Source of the DNA: Streptomyces cadmiisoli
Lineage (GTDB): Bacteria; Actinomycetota; Actinomycetes; Streptomycetales; Streptomycetaceae
Direction of reading: 5' to 3'
NCBI RefSeq assembly: GCF_003261055.1
Contig: NZ_CP030073.1
Location: forward strand, 7,564,001 to 7,628,000
Length of the DNA: 64,000 nt
Shown: positions 34,098 to 42,539 of the stretch, piece after piece
How positions within the stretch are numbered: position 1 is the stretch's first letter
Layout of the letters: every line of letters begins with the position of its first letter
Translations under genes and position numbers: made by a program
The notes under the pieces: generated by a model
What the model saw: only the letters and a program-made list of their open reading frames with translations
Databases searched by the model: none
What the model was told of the DNA's origin: nothing

Positions 34098-34646
34098 TCA
34101 CAGGGTGACGAGCATCGCGACCATGGCGATGCCCATGGACAGCCGGCAGGCCCGCGCCAGCTCGGTCCGGTCGGCCCACCCGACGGCGCGGGGCGCGCCC
34201 GCCACGGCCGGGGCGGGGAGCAGGTGCGCCCCGCCGTACAGCACATAGCCGGCGAAGTAGAGCAGCAGGGCGCCGGTCAGCAGGGGGAGCCCGGCGCCGC
34301 CGTGCCCGTGACCCGAGGCCGCGGAGCCGGCCATCACCACCGCCATGTACACCATGGCCGAGGCGCCCACCACGTGGTGCAGATGACCGAGGTCGCCCCG
34401 GGCCGCCCACGCGGAGCGCAGTGCCGCTCCGCCGAACACGGCCGCGAGGACGGGCCAGGTCCACTCAGGTGGCGTGTACACGGCCGCCGGGACGGCCATC
34501 CCGGCCATGCCGAAGGCCATCAGCGCCTCGTCCCCCGCCGCGCGGCGCTGTTCCTCGACGGCGCTGCGCAGGCGCAGCAGGCAGTAGGCGCCGGTCGCCG
34601 CGCAGAGCGCGACCATCAGCCAGCCGGGCGCAGCCGGTCCGTGCAC
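34098..34646 (-). CDS. DUF5134 membrane protein
   Basis: This is a protein of about 182 residues starting at a GTG (VHGPAAPGWLMVALCAATGA) behind GGGGAGG. Five or six hydrophobic helices follow, with conserved HHVVGASAMVYMAVVM, GGAHLLPAP and RTELARACRLSMGIAMVAM. It matches the DUF5134 family of actinobacterial membrane proteins, which often lie with copper or M56 genes; I recall this only loosely. An ATG at 34832 would add 62 residues with no family character. It follows M56 upstream on the same strand. Confidence 0.75.
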   Translation of the reverse strand: MHGPAAPGWLMVALCAATGAYCLLRLRSAVEEQRRAAGDEALMAFGMAGMAVPAAVYTPPEWTWPVLAAVFGGAALRSAWAARGDLGHLHHVVGASAMVYMAVVMAGSAASGHGHGGAGLPLLTGALLLYFAGYVLYGGAHLLPAPAVAGAPRAVGWADRTELARACRLSMGIAMVAMLVTL

Positions 34647-35108
34647 GCGCGCCTCCCCGATCGACGGGTCCGTCGACAGTGCGTCGACGGTCGGTCCAGG
34701 AATGCCCGTTCCGCGCGGCGCGCACGCTGGCGCAAGGGTGTAATCGGGGAGCGTTCGGCGGAGCGCGGCCGGTGGGCCGGACGGTCGTGCCCGGAGCGTG
34801 CGGCCGTACGAGTGGCGATGTTCTCCCCGCACAACACGTGCTGATCTGTTCCTCGTGACCGGTGTGACCGGTACGAGCCCCCTCCCTCCGTCGGCGCCCG
34901 GAAGCCGCCCGCCGCGGCCTCACCGACGCGTCGGCCGAGCCGCGCGCCACCACCTCCGCCGCGTCGGGCGCGTGGTGGCCGGGTGCGCCGTCGCAGGAGC
35001 GGGTCGTCGCCGCTGAGCAGGCAGGACACCGTACGCTCGCGGCGACGGTGCGGCGCCGGGCCTGGTCCTGGACCGCAGAGCGGGCAGGACGACGGAGGGC
35101 GCACGGCC
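34647..35108. other. Divergent promoter region between DUF5134 and marR genes
   Basis: No gene is supported. A tandem 9-bp direct repeat GTGACCGGT-GTGACCGGT stands at 34855-34872 and might be a regulator site. The right end carries a GACGGAGGG ribosome-binding site before the MarR start. Confidence 0.4.
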
Positions 35109-35702
35109 ATGACGGGGACGAACGGACGGGGGACGGACGGACGGGGGTCGACCGGGGCCGAGGCGGGCGGTGAGGCGGCGCACGTGGCGGGCGGCACGAC
35201 GGGCGACACCGTCGCCGAGGTCGTCCGGCAGTGGCGGTCCGTCCGCCCCGACCTCGACACCGGCCCCATGGAGATCATCGGCCGGGTCAACCGCTGCTCC
35301 GCACTGCTCCAGCAGGCCGAGGACGCCCCACTGCGCCACGCCGGACTCAGCCGTCCCGAGTTCGACCTGCTCGGCGCGCTGCGCCGCACCGGGCAGGAGC
35401 TGACCCCCAGCGAACTGGCCCGCGAGACGTTCTCCTCCGGCGCGGCCGTCACCAAGCGCGTCAAGCAGCTCACCGAGCAGGGCCTGGTGGAACGGCGCGG
35501 CGACGACCGCGACCGGCGGGTGGCGCATCTGCGCCTCACGGACGCCGGACGCGAACTCGTCGACGCGGTCCTGCCCGAGCAGCTCGCCTACGAGGCCGCG
35601 GTCCTGTCCGGGCTCGGCGCACCCGAGCGCGGCGCGCTCGCCGGGCTCCTCGGCGATCTGCTCCACCACCTGGAGGGGCGCCTCGGGGCGCTGCGCGTCT
35701 GA
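35109..35702 (+). CDS. MarR-family transcriptional regulator
   Basis: This is a protein of about 197 residues, ATG at 35109, with a long Gly/Thr-rich tail at the N terminus. The MarR winged helix reads SRPEFDLLGALRRTGQELTP, SELARETFSSGAAVTKRVKQ, then GLVERRGDDRDRRVAHLRLT. The linker region EVVRQWRSVRPDLDTGPMEI precedes it. MarR dimers sense small aromatic or oxidative ligands. It is monocistronic with no obvious efflux partner beside it. Confidence 0.85.
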   Translation: MTGTNGRGTDGRGSTGAEAGGEAAHVAGGTTGDTVAEVVRQWRSVRPDLDTGPMEIIGRVNRCSALLQQAEDAPLRHAGLSRPEFDLLGALRRTGQELTPSELARETFSSGAAVTKRVKQLTEQGLVERRGDDRDRRVAHLRLTDAGRELVDAVLPEQLAYEAAVLSGLGAPERGALAGLLGDLLHHLEGRLGALRV

Positions 35703-35831
35703 ACGCCCGCGGTGCGCCCCGGACGCGCCCCCGGAGCCCCAGGACACCACACGGCGCCGCCTGCACGGTAACGGCGCCGCACAGCGCGCCCCGTCGGCGC
35801 GTCAGGTCACAGCACGGCACGGAGCCGCGGC

Positions 35832-36596
35832 TCAGCCCTCGTGGCCGGACCGGTGGACGCCGAGGACCGCGCCCTGCGGATCGCGCAGCACCGCGATCCT
35901 GGGGCCGTCCGGCACGGAGGTGGGCGCCATCAGGACCGTGCCGCCCGCCCGAGTCGCCGTCGCGGCGGTGCCGTCGACGTCGGCCACGGCGAAGTACGGC
36001 AGCCAGTGCGGCGGCACCTCCGGCGGGAACTTGTCGTCCATCTCCGTCATCCCGCCGAAGTCGGCGCCGGCGATGCCCCACTGCGTGTAGTACGGCGACA
36101 CGTTCACGGTCCAGCCGAACACGGTCGTGTAGAAGTCCCGAGCCCGCGCGGGTTCCCGGGTCAGCAGCTCCACCCAGCCGAGCGAGCCGGGCGCGTTGAA
36201 CAGGTCGGCACCTTCGAAGGCTCGCGGCTGCCACAGCGAGAAGGGCGCTCCGGAGGAGTCGGCGGCCACCGCGAACCGGCCCATGTCGAACACGTCCGTC
36301 GGACCCAGCAGCACCGTCCCGCCGGCCTTCGTCACCTCCCGGGCGGTCTCGTCCGCGTCCCGCACGCCGAACGAGACGTTCCACGCGACCGCCCCGCCCT
36401 CCTGGTACAGCGGCGACAGCGCCGCCACCGCCGCGTCGCCCAGGCGCGCCACGCTGTAGCCCCCGGCCCCTTGACGCGGATCCGTCTCCGAGCGCCAGCC
36501 GAACAGCTCGGCGTAGAACCGCTCGGCGGACTCCAGGTCGGTCGTGCTCAACTCGGCCCAGCAGGGTCCGCCGACCACCGGCTTGTTCAGCTGCAT
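35832..36596 (-). CDS. Two-domain VOC (glyoxalase-like) family protein
   Basis: This is a protein of about 254 residues. I chose the ATG at 36596 behind GGAGGG. It contains two vicinal-oxygen-chelate modules: first GPCWAELSTTDLESAERFYA and GWRSETDPRQ; second GSLGWVELLTREPARARDFY and FGWTVNVSPYYTQWGIAGAD, ending in VLRDPQGAVLGVHR. The layout matches 27-kDa antigen/hydroxylase-like VOC proteins of actinobacteria. It may bind metal and a small substrate. The next VOC gene is on the same strand 125 bp upstream. Confidence 0.85.
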   Translation of the reverse strand: MQLNKPVVGGPCWAELSTTDLESAERFYAELFGWRSETDPRQGAGGYSVARLGDAAVAALSPLYQEGGAVAWNVSFGVRDADETAREVTKAGGTVLLGPTDVFDMGRFAVAADSSGAPFSLWQPRAFEGADLFNAPGSLGWVELLTREPARARDFYTTVFGWTVNVSPYYTQWGIAGADFGGMTEMDDKFPPEVPPHWLPYFAVADVDGTAATATRAGGTVLMAPTSVPDGPRIAVLRDPQGAVLGVHRSGHEG

Positions 36597-36720
36597 CCGA
36601 CGTTCCCTCCGCCGCGCGACCCCCATCAGCACGCTATCCCCGGCCCCTGAGGGCGGCCATCGGAAACGTCCCGCGGGCGATCGCGCCGGGGCGGACCACG
36701 GTCCCCGTCGCGGGCCTCGT

Positions 36721-37122
36721 TCAGATTCCGGGCCGGTACCTGAGCGGATGGTCCGCGGGCACCTCCACCAGCACGATCGGGGTGCCGTCCGGGTCCGCGA
36801 TCCACATCTCGATGAGCCCCCACGGCTCGCGCAGCGGCGGTCGCACGATGCCGACGCCCTTGGCGCGCAGCTCGTCGTGGGCCGCCGCCACGTCCTCGAC
36901 CTGGAGCCAGAGCCGGACGGCCTGGGACGGCGGCTGTCCGACGGGGTCGGACCGGCCCGAGACCTCCAGGAAGCCCCCGCCGAGGAAGTAGACGGTGCCG
37001 CGCTCCGGCCCCGTTCCGAACTCGCGGTGGACGGCGAGGCCCAGCTGTTCGCCGTAGAAGGCCCGTGACCGCTCGGGGTCGGCGGGGCGGAGCAGGGTCC
37101 GGCTGCTCAGAACATGCACCAT
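36721..37122 (-). CDS. Single-domain VOC-family protein
   Basis: This 133-residue protein starts at ATG 37122. The VOC fold is recognisable by RTLLRPADPERSRAFYGEQL, LAVHREFGTGPERG, VYFLGGGFLEVSG, LWLQVEDVAAAHDELRAKGV and EMWIADPDGTPIVLVEVPAD; a metal-ligand His and Glu are present. It may be a lactoylglutathione-lyase-type or antibiotic-resistance-like protein, but the substrate is not known. It starts 13 bp from a short palindromic remnant of a MITE. It is in the same direction as the two-domain VOC gene. Confidence 0.8.
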   Translation of the reverse strand: MVHVLSSRTLLRPADPERSRAFYGEQLGLAVHREFGTGPERGTVYFLGGGFLEVSGRSDPVGQPPSQAVRLWLQVEDVAAAHDELRAKGVGIVRPPLREPWGLIEMWIADPDGTPIVLVEVPADHPLRYRPGI

Positions 37123-37134
37123 GCGTGCGGAGCC

Positions 37135-37173
37135 TAGTGCCGTGCCGGGCGAACGTTGCCTGCTACGGCACTA
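37135..37173. repeat. Short palindromic remnant of the MITE family at 20531
   Basis: TAGTGCCG at the left and CGGCACTA at the right enclose AACGTTGCCTGC, which is nearly identical (2 mismatches in 21) to the right terminal repeat of the element at 20531-20727. It looks like an element whose interior was deleted. It abuts the next MITE. Confidence 0.6.
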
Positions 37174-37402
37174 GGGCCTGTCGTCGAATTCCCGCCTGTC
37201 CCGCGACGCCCGGCGCGCTCCCCCACTGCCTGAAGGGCGTGGGAGGTGCCCCCGCTCGCCGCACCGGGCGAAAGCCCGGGTACGTCCGGTTCGAGGACTT
37301 CCGCCCGGCACTCTCCCAGCCTCCGGCCGGGGGACCCCGGAGCACGCACCGGACGCCGCGGGGCCGTCCTTCGGGCAACGACAGCAATGTGACGACAGGC
37401 CC
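37174..37402. mobile_element. MITE-like element with 12-bp perfect terminal inverted repeats
   Basis: GGGCCTGTCGTC (37174-37185) and GACGACAGGCCC (37391-37402) are perfect inverted repeats, and similarity continues imperfectly for about six more bases. The 229-bp element has no coding capacity. Its interior matches that of the element at 20531-20727 over about 110 bp, although the ends differ, so the two share an ancestry or an interior was exchanged. It lies 75 bp upstream of the GNAT gene. Confidence 0.75.
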
Positions 37403-37477
37403 CAGCGGCGGCGATATACCCTCGACCCTGCCCGAGCCGCGCCCGGGAACGCGAACGAGAACCGGAGGGACCCTCCC

Positions 37478-38032
37478 ATGGACACCGCCGCCCACGCCGT
37501 GACCGGACTGACCTTCCGTGATGCCACGGACAGCGACGTGGAGACACTGGTCGCGCTGATCGAGTCGGCCTACCGGGGCGACTCCAGCCGGGCCGGGTGG
37601 ACCACCGAGGCCGACATCCTCCAGGGGCAGCGGACCGACCCGGAGGGCGTGCGGGCCGTGATCAAGGCGTCCGACAGCAGACTGCTGACGGTGGAGCGGG
37701 ACGGCGAGGTCGTCGCCTGCTGCCAGCTGGAGCACCGCGGCGACCACGTCTACTTCGGGATGTTCGCGGTCAGCCCGCTGCTGCAGGGTGCCGGACTCGG
37801 CAAGGTGATCATCACCGAGGCGGAGCGGCAGGCCCGGTCGGTCTGGGGCGCGACACAGATGCACATGACCGTGATCTCGGTGCGCGAGGACCTCATCGCC
37901 TGGTACGAGCGGCGCGGCTACCGCCGTACGGGACGGATGACGCCGTTCCCGTACGGCGACGAGCGCTTCGGCATCCCGCAGCGCGACGACCTCCAGTTCG
38001 AGCTGCTGGTCAAGGAGCTCGACGGGGCGTGA
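37478..38032 (+). CDS. GNAT-family N-acetyltransferase
   Basis: This 184-residue protein starts at ATG after GGAGG. The GNAT fold is shown by LTFRDATDSDVETLVALIES, LLTVERDGEVVACCQLEHRG, YFGMFAVSPLLQGAGLGKVI (acetyl-CoA motif A, with QGAGLG) and WYERRGYRRTGR near the C-terminus. It transfers an acetyl group from acetyl-CoA to an amine. The substrate is unknown. Its promoter lies downstream of a MITE only 75 bp away. It converges on the GDPD gene with 12 bp between stops. Confidence 0.85.
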   Translation: MDTAAHAVTGLTFRDATDSDVETLVALIESAYRGDSSRAGWTTEADILQGQRTDPEGVRAVIKASDSRLLTVERDGEVVACCQLEHRGDHVYFGMFAVSPLLQGAGLGKVIITEAERQARSVWGATQMHMTVISVREDLIAWYERRGYRRTGRMTPFPYGDERFGIPQRDDLQFELLVKELDGA

Positions 38033-38044
38033 CGCGGCCGCCGC

Positions 38045-38728
38045 TCACGCGGTGAACCGGCCGGTGCGTTTGATCTCGGGGTAGTCGGTCGTCGCGCCGT
38101 CCAGTTCCAGGGCGCGGACCAGCCGCAGGTGCTCCTGCGTGTTCACCACCCAGCCGATGATCCGCAGGCCCTCCGCGCGCGCGTGCTCCACGATCTCGAG
38201 CGTGAGCCGGCGGATGTTGAGGCAGACGGTCGCCGCCCCGGCCGCGGTGGCGCGTTCCACGATGTCGCTGCCGTACCGGCTGCCGATCAGCGCGGTCCGC
38301 ACCCCGGGGACCAGCCGGGCGATCTCGGCGACGGCCTCGTCGTGGAACGAGGACACCTCGATCCGTTCGACCAGGTTCCGCTCGTGGACGACCGCCGCCA
38401 GCGCCCGCGCGGCGGCCACGTCCTTGATCTCGGTCTGGAGGGGCACCTTGACGGCGTCCAGGACCTCCTCGAACACGGGGATCCGCTCGCCCCTGCCCGC
38501 GTCCAGCGCGCGCAGCTCGGCGAGGGTCATCTCGGCGACCGGGCCGGTGCCGTCGGTGGTCCGGTCCACGTCCGTGTCGTGCAGCACGACGAGGGCGCCG
38601 TCCTTGCTCAGATGAAGATCGAGTTCGATGACGTCGAGGCCCGCCTGCTGGGCTGCGACGAAGGAACGCAAGGTGTTCTCGGGTTCGACACCCATGACTC
38701 CGCGGTGACCGATGGTGAGGAAGTTCAA
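38045..38728 (-). CDS. Glycerophosphodiester phosphodiesterase
   Basis: This is a protein of about 227 residues with a probable TTG start (LNFLTIGHRGVMGVEPENTL); an ATG at 38797 would add 23 residues. The GDPD motif HRGVMGVEPENT is present, with ELDLHLSKDGALVVLHDTDV and VPLQTEIKDV, giving the His pair, Glu and Asp that hold the metal. It hydrolyses glycerophosphodiesters to glycerol-3-phosphate and alcohol. It has no signal peptide, so it acts in the cytosol. It is convergent with the GNAT gene. Confidence 0.85.
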   Translation of the reverse strand: MNFLTIGHRGVMGVEPENTLRSFVAAQQAGLDVIELDLHLSKDGALVVLHDTDVDRTTDGTGPVAEMTLAELRALDAGRGERIPVFEEVLDAVKVPLQTEIKDVAAARALAAVVHERNLVERIEVSSFHDEAVAEIARLVPGVRTALIGSRYGSDIVERATAAGAATVCLNIRRLTLEIVEHARAEGLRIIGWVVNTQEHLRLVRALELDGATTDYPEIKRTGRFTA

Positions 38729-39057
38729 GGTTCGACTCGCTTCCGTCGACGGCGGCGACACTGGCCGCGCGGAACGGGTCGGCTCTCCGCGCGACAAGGC
38801 CGCAGCCTAATGGCCTGTCCCGCCGATGAACCCCCGCCTACACGGCGGGATCGGTACGACGGCGGGACCGGGCCCGCCACCGGCATCGGCGTCCCGAGGG
38901 CAGGCGGCACCGGTCCGAGCGCCACTCCGGCGTCCGGCAGGAAAAAGTTCAGTGACCATGGGGGTGCGCAGGATAATTTCCTGGACCTCCTCTTGCTGGA
39001 AGAAACCCCGTATGCATACGGTGTCCTGACGCAAGGTTCTGCAGCGAAGGATGTGAC
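38729..39057. promoter_or_regulatory. Promoter region of the DUF6421 operon with a perfect palindrome
   Basis: CCGTATGCATACGG at 39008-39021 is a perfect 14-bp palindrome about 37 bp upstream of the DUF6421 start and may be an operator. An AAGGA ribosome-binding site precedes ATG 39058. I see no gene in the stretch. Confidence 0.45.
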
Positions 39058-40455
39058 ATGACGGAAATTCTTGTGCAGGGGCATGTGGGGGAGCGGGTTT
39101 CTCCCGATGTCAGGGTGGTCGAGCATCCGTCATGGCTCGTCCTGAAGAACACCGTGGAAGAGATCCGGCCCTGGCAGTCGAAGGACGGATCGATCGACTT
39201 CGACGCCGAGGGTGCCCCGGCCGCCGCGGACGCCGAGCGCGCCGTGAGCCGCATCGCGCAGGCCGTGGAGGACCTCTCGCCGCTCGTCGCGCACGACGGC
39301 GCCTACCACACGGCCCTGGTCAAGGACCTGCGCCGCTGGGCCGACGAGGGCTTCGGCGTGCCCGACTTCCTCGACTCGCTGCTCGCCTTCCAGCCGGCGG
39401 CGGACCGCCGGGACGGCCTCCAGCACCTGGTCGTCTTCCCGATGTACACGCAGAACGGCAACCCGGACCGCAACCTCGAGGCGGTCGTGCTGCGCATGGT
39501 CTGGCCCGACTGGCTGGCCGAGCTGGAGCGCACCCGCTACGACAACCCGTTGTTCTGCGGCATCACCTTCGAGGACTTCACGGCCGGCTACGACACGAAC
39601 TCCGCCGTGCTGTTCCCCGAGACCATCGCCGTGCGCGAGGCACCGGAGCGGTTCAGCTGGGGCGGTATCTTCTGCGACCGCGAGGCCGCCCGCTTCCGCC
39701 GGGTCACCGCGTCCGCGGTCGACCTGCTCGGCCTGGAGCTGCCCGAGGACATCGCCGCGATGGTCCACGACCAGAAGCGCAGCGAAGAGGCCTTCGTGCT
39801 CTGGGACATGGTCCACGACCGCACCCACAGCCACGGCGACCTGCCCTTCGACCCCTTCATGATCAAGCAGCGCCAGCCGTTCTGGATGTACGGCCTGGAG
39901 GAGCTGCGCTGCGACCTCACCGCCTTCAAGGAGGCCGTGAAGCTGGCCGAGGAGGGCGTCCCGCAGGCCCGTGACGTCCAGTACGCGGTGCTGTTCGACC
40001 GCATGTTCCGCTTCCCCGTCACCGGAGAGCGGGTGCGCAACTACGACGGCCTCGGCGGTCAGCTGCTGTTCGCCTACCTGCACAAGCACGATGTCGTCCG
40101 CTGGACCGACAATCGGCTCAGCATCGACTGGCAGCGCGCCCCGCAGGTGACCAACCAGCTGTGCGCCGAGATCGAGAAGCTGTACCGGGACGGCATCGAC
40201 CGCCCCAAGCTCGTGCACTGGTTCGCCGGCTACCAGCTGGTCTCCGGCTACCTCGCCCCGCACCCGGGCTCCAAGTGGGCCAAGGGTCCGGAGGCACTGG
40301 ACCTGACCCTGCCGCCGCGCAAGCTCGTCGATGACGTGCTTCCGGACGAGTTTCCGCTGAGCATGTTCTATGAGGCGCTGTCCAAGAAGCTGAAGAACGT
40401 GATTGCCTCGACCAAGGGCATCACGGCGGACACCGCCGAGCGGGTCGCCGCGTGA
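39058..40455 (+). CDS. DUF6421 family protein, probable metal-binding enzyme of unknown function
   Basis: This 465-residue cytosolic protein follows a GAAGGA ribosome-binding site. It is uniform in sequence style throughout and has a striking HDRTHSHGD segment (His253, His257, His259, Asp261) in WDMVHDRTHSHGDLPFDPF, which looks like a metal site. It belongs to DUF6421, an actinobacterial family with no assigned activity. It is the first gene of a coupled operon with an SDR oxidoreductase and a threonine-aldolase-like PLP enzyme, so the three may carry out successive steps on one amino-acid-like compound. A palindrome upstream may regulate it. Confidence 0.8.
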   Translation: MTEILVQGHVGERVSPDVRVVEHPSWLVLKNTVEEIRPWQSKDGSIDFDAEGAPAAADAERAVSRIAQAVEDLSPLVAHDGAYHTALVKDLRRWADEGFGVPDFLDSLLAFQPAADRRDGLQHLVVFPMYTQNGNPDRNLEAVVLRMVWPDWLAELERTRYDNPLFCGITFEDFTAGYDTNSAVLFPETIAVREAPERFSWGGIFCDREAARFRRVTASAVDLLGLELPEDIAAMVHDQKRSEEAFVLWDMVHDRTHSHGDLPFDPFMIKQRQPFWMYGLEELRCDLTAFKEAVKLAEEGVPQARDVQYAVLFDRMFRFPVTGERVRNYDGLGGQLLFAYLHKHDVVRWTDNRLSIDWQRAPQVTNQLCAEIEKLYRDGIDRPKLVHWFAGYQLVSGYLAPHPGSKWAKGPEALDLTLPPRKLVDDVLPDEFPLSMFYEALSKKLKNVIASTKGITADTAERVAA

Positions 40456-40502
40456 GCGACGGCACCAGGAACACTGCGAACACTGCTCAGGAGGCGAAGA
40501 AC

Positions 40503-41249
40503 ATGCGGAACGGTGCTCTCAGTGGTGCGGTGATCGCGGTGGCCGGCGCGGGCGGACCCGCGGGGCGGGCGACGCTGCTGCGGCTGGCCGACGCCGGTGC
40601 GATCGTGGTCGCCTCGGACAACGACCCGGAGCGGCTGGCCGAGGCCGTGGACGCGGCGAGCTTCGAGCACGGCGGAGCCACCGTGGTCGGCGACACCGTC
40701 GACCTGCTCGACCGGCAGGCGTCCCAGGACTGGGCCAACCGCATCGAGAAGGACTTCGGCCACGTCGACGGCCTGGTCCACCTCGTCGGCGGCTGGCGCG
40801 GCAGCGAGACCTTCACGAAGACGAGCCTGGACGACTGGGACTTCCTGGAACTGCTGCTCGTCCGCACCGTGCAGCACACCTCCCTCGCCTTCCACGAGGC
40901 GCTGCAGCGCAGCGAGCGCGGCCGCTACGTCCTGATCAGCGCGGCTGGTGCCAGCCGGCCGACCGCGGGCAACGCCGCCTACGCGGCCGCCAAGGCCGCC
41001 GCCGAGGCGTGGACACTGGCTCTGGCGGACTACTTCCGCAAGGCCGGGGGCGCGCAGGGTCCGACGTCGGCGGCTGCGATCCTGGTGGTGAAGGCGCTGG
41101 TGCACGAGGCGATGCGAGCCGAGCGGCCCAACGCGAAGTTCGCGGGCTTCACCGACGTCGACGATCTGGCCCAGGCCATCGTCGGTATCTGGGACAAGCC
41201 CGCCGCCGAACTGAACGGAAACCGTCTGTGGCTGACCGAGAAGCCGTGA
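40503..41249 (+). CDS. SDR-family oxidoreductase
   Basis: This is a protein of about 248 residues. I chose the ATG at 40503 behind a strong AGGAGG; a GTG at 40452 overlapping the DUF6421 stop would add 17 residues and is possible. The nucleotide motif is VAVAGAGGPAGRATLLRLAD, an SDR-type GxxGxxG. The catalytic Tyr/Lys segment is YVLISAAGASRPTAGNAAYA AAKAA with YAAAK. It reduces or oxidises a hydroxyl/keto group with NAD(P)H. Its stop overlaps the aldolase GTG (GTGA), so the two genes are translationally coupled. Confidence 0.85.
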   Translation: MRNGALSGAVIAVAGAGGPAGRATLLRLADAGAIVVASDNDPERLAEAVDAASFEHGGATVVGDTVDLLDRQASQDWANRIEKDFGHVDGLVHLVGGWRGSETFTKTSLDDWDFLELLLVRTVQHTSLAFHEALQRSERGRYVLISAAGASRPTAGNAAYAAAKAAAEAWTLALADYFRKAGGAQGPTSAAAILVVKALVHEAMRAERPNAKFAGFTDVDDLAQAIVGIWDKPAAELNGNRLWLTEKP

Positions 41250-42316
41250 ACACCCCGAGGACCGACGCGCGTCGCCACCACGACCCGGACGTCCGCGGTT
41301 TCGCCAGTGACAACTACGCCGGGGCGCATCCGGAGGTTCTCGCGGCCCTGTCCCTCGCCAACGGCGGTCACCAGGTCGCCTACGGCGAGGACGCGTACAC
41401 GGACAACCTCCAGCGGATCATCCGCAGCCACTTCGGCGCCACGGCCGAGGCCTTCCCGGTCTTCAACGGCACCGGCGCGAACGTCGTCGCGCTCCAGGCG
41501 GTCACGGACCGGTGGGGCGCGGTGATCTGCGCCGAGAGCGCCCACATCAACGTCGACGAGTGCGGGGCGCCGGAGCGGGTCGGCGGACTCAAGCTGCTGA
41601 CCGTGGCCACCCCGGACGGCAAGCTCACGCCCGAGCTGATCGACCGGCAGGCCTACGGCTGGGACGACGAGCACCGCGCGATGCCGCAGGTCGTCTCGAT
41701 CACCCAGAGCACCGAGCTCGGCACGCTCTACACGCCCGACGAGATCCGTGCGATCTGCGAGCACGCCCACGCGCGCGGCATGAAGGTCCACCTGGACGGC
41801 TCGCGCATAGCCAACGCCGCCGCGTCCCTGAACGTGCCGATGCGCACCTTCACCAACGCCGTCGGTGTCGACATCCTCTCCCTCGGCGGCACCAAGAACG
41901 GTGCCCTGTTCGGTGAAGCGGTCGTCGTCATCAACCAGGACGCCGTCCGGCACATGAAGCATCTGCGCAAGCTGTCCATGCAGCTCGCCTCGAAGATGCG
42001 CTTCGTGTCGGTGCAGCTGGAGGCGCTGCTCGCCCGCGACCTGTGGCTGCGCAACGCCCGTCACTCCAACGAGATGGCCCAGCGCCTCGCCGAGGGGGTC
42101 CGCGCCGTGCACGGCGTCGAGATCCTGCACGAGGTGCAGTCCAACGCCGTCTTCGCCCGCCTGCCGCACGACGTCAGCGAGCGCCTTCAGAAGCGGTTCC
42201 GCTTCTACTTCTGGGACGAGGCCGCCGGGGACGTCCGCTGGATGTGCGCCTACGACACGACCGAGGAGGACGTGGACGCGTTCGTGGCCGCGCTCAAGGA
42301 GGAGATGGCACGCTAG
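41246..42316 (+). CDS. Threonine aldolase / beta-eliminating lyase family PLP enzyme
   Basis: This 356-residue fold-type I PLP enzyme starts at a GTG. Recognisable segments are FASDNYAGAHPEVLAAL, FPVFNGTGANVVALQAV, AHINVDECGAPERVGGLKLL, VHLDGSRIANAAASL (Asp184 contacting the PLP ring nitrogen) and SLGGTKNGALFGEAVV with PLP-binding Lys217. It splits or forms beta-hydroxy-amino acids such as threonine into glycine and an aldehyde. It is coupled to the SDR gene, so an SDR-aldolase cascade on a beta-hydroxy-amino acid is plausible. A 17-bp hairpin ends the operon. Confidence 0.85.
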   Translation: MNTPRTDARRHHDPDVRGFASDNYAGAHPEVLAALSLANGGHQVAYGEDAYTDNLQRIIRSHFGATAEAFPVFNGTGANVVALQAVTDRWGAVICAESAHINVDECGAPERVGGLKLLTVATPDGKLTPELIDRQAYGWDDEHRAMPQVVSITQSTELGTLYTPDEIRAICEHAHARGMKVHLDGSRIANAAASLNVPMRTFTNAVGVDILSLGGTKNGALFGEAVVVINQDAVRHMKHLRKLSMQLASKMRFVSVQLEALLARDLWLRNARHSNEMAQRLAEGVRAVHGVEILHEVQSNAVFARLPHDVSERLQKRFRFYFWDEAAGDVRWMCAYDTTEEDVDAFVAALKEEMAR

Positions 42317-42333
42317 CGCCCCTTGCACAGCCT

Positions 42334-42370
42334 GCGATCACCCGGACGTCGACGACGTCCGGGTGATCGC
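42334..42370 (+). terminator. 17-bp perfect hairpin after the DUF6421-SDR-aldolase operon
   Basis: GCGATCACCCGGACGTC and its complement flank a 3-nt loop (GAC), 18 bp after the aldolase stop. The long stable stem makes it a good terminator even without a T run. Confidence 0.8.
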
Positions 42371-42539
42371 GTTTCCCCGCCCGGCGGGACGTCATCCGCC
42401 GATCTCTTAGGTCAATGGGATGGACCGTCCGGTCCTGTATGCTGCACCGCATCCTGGTCGGGGCGGATGTCCCAGGGCCGCCCCCGGCCGGCCCTGCCTG
42501 TGGCAGAACCCTCCACCGCACTCCGAGGCAAGGCGGACC

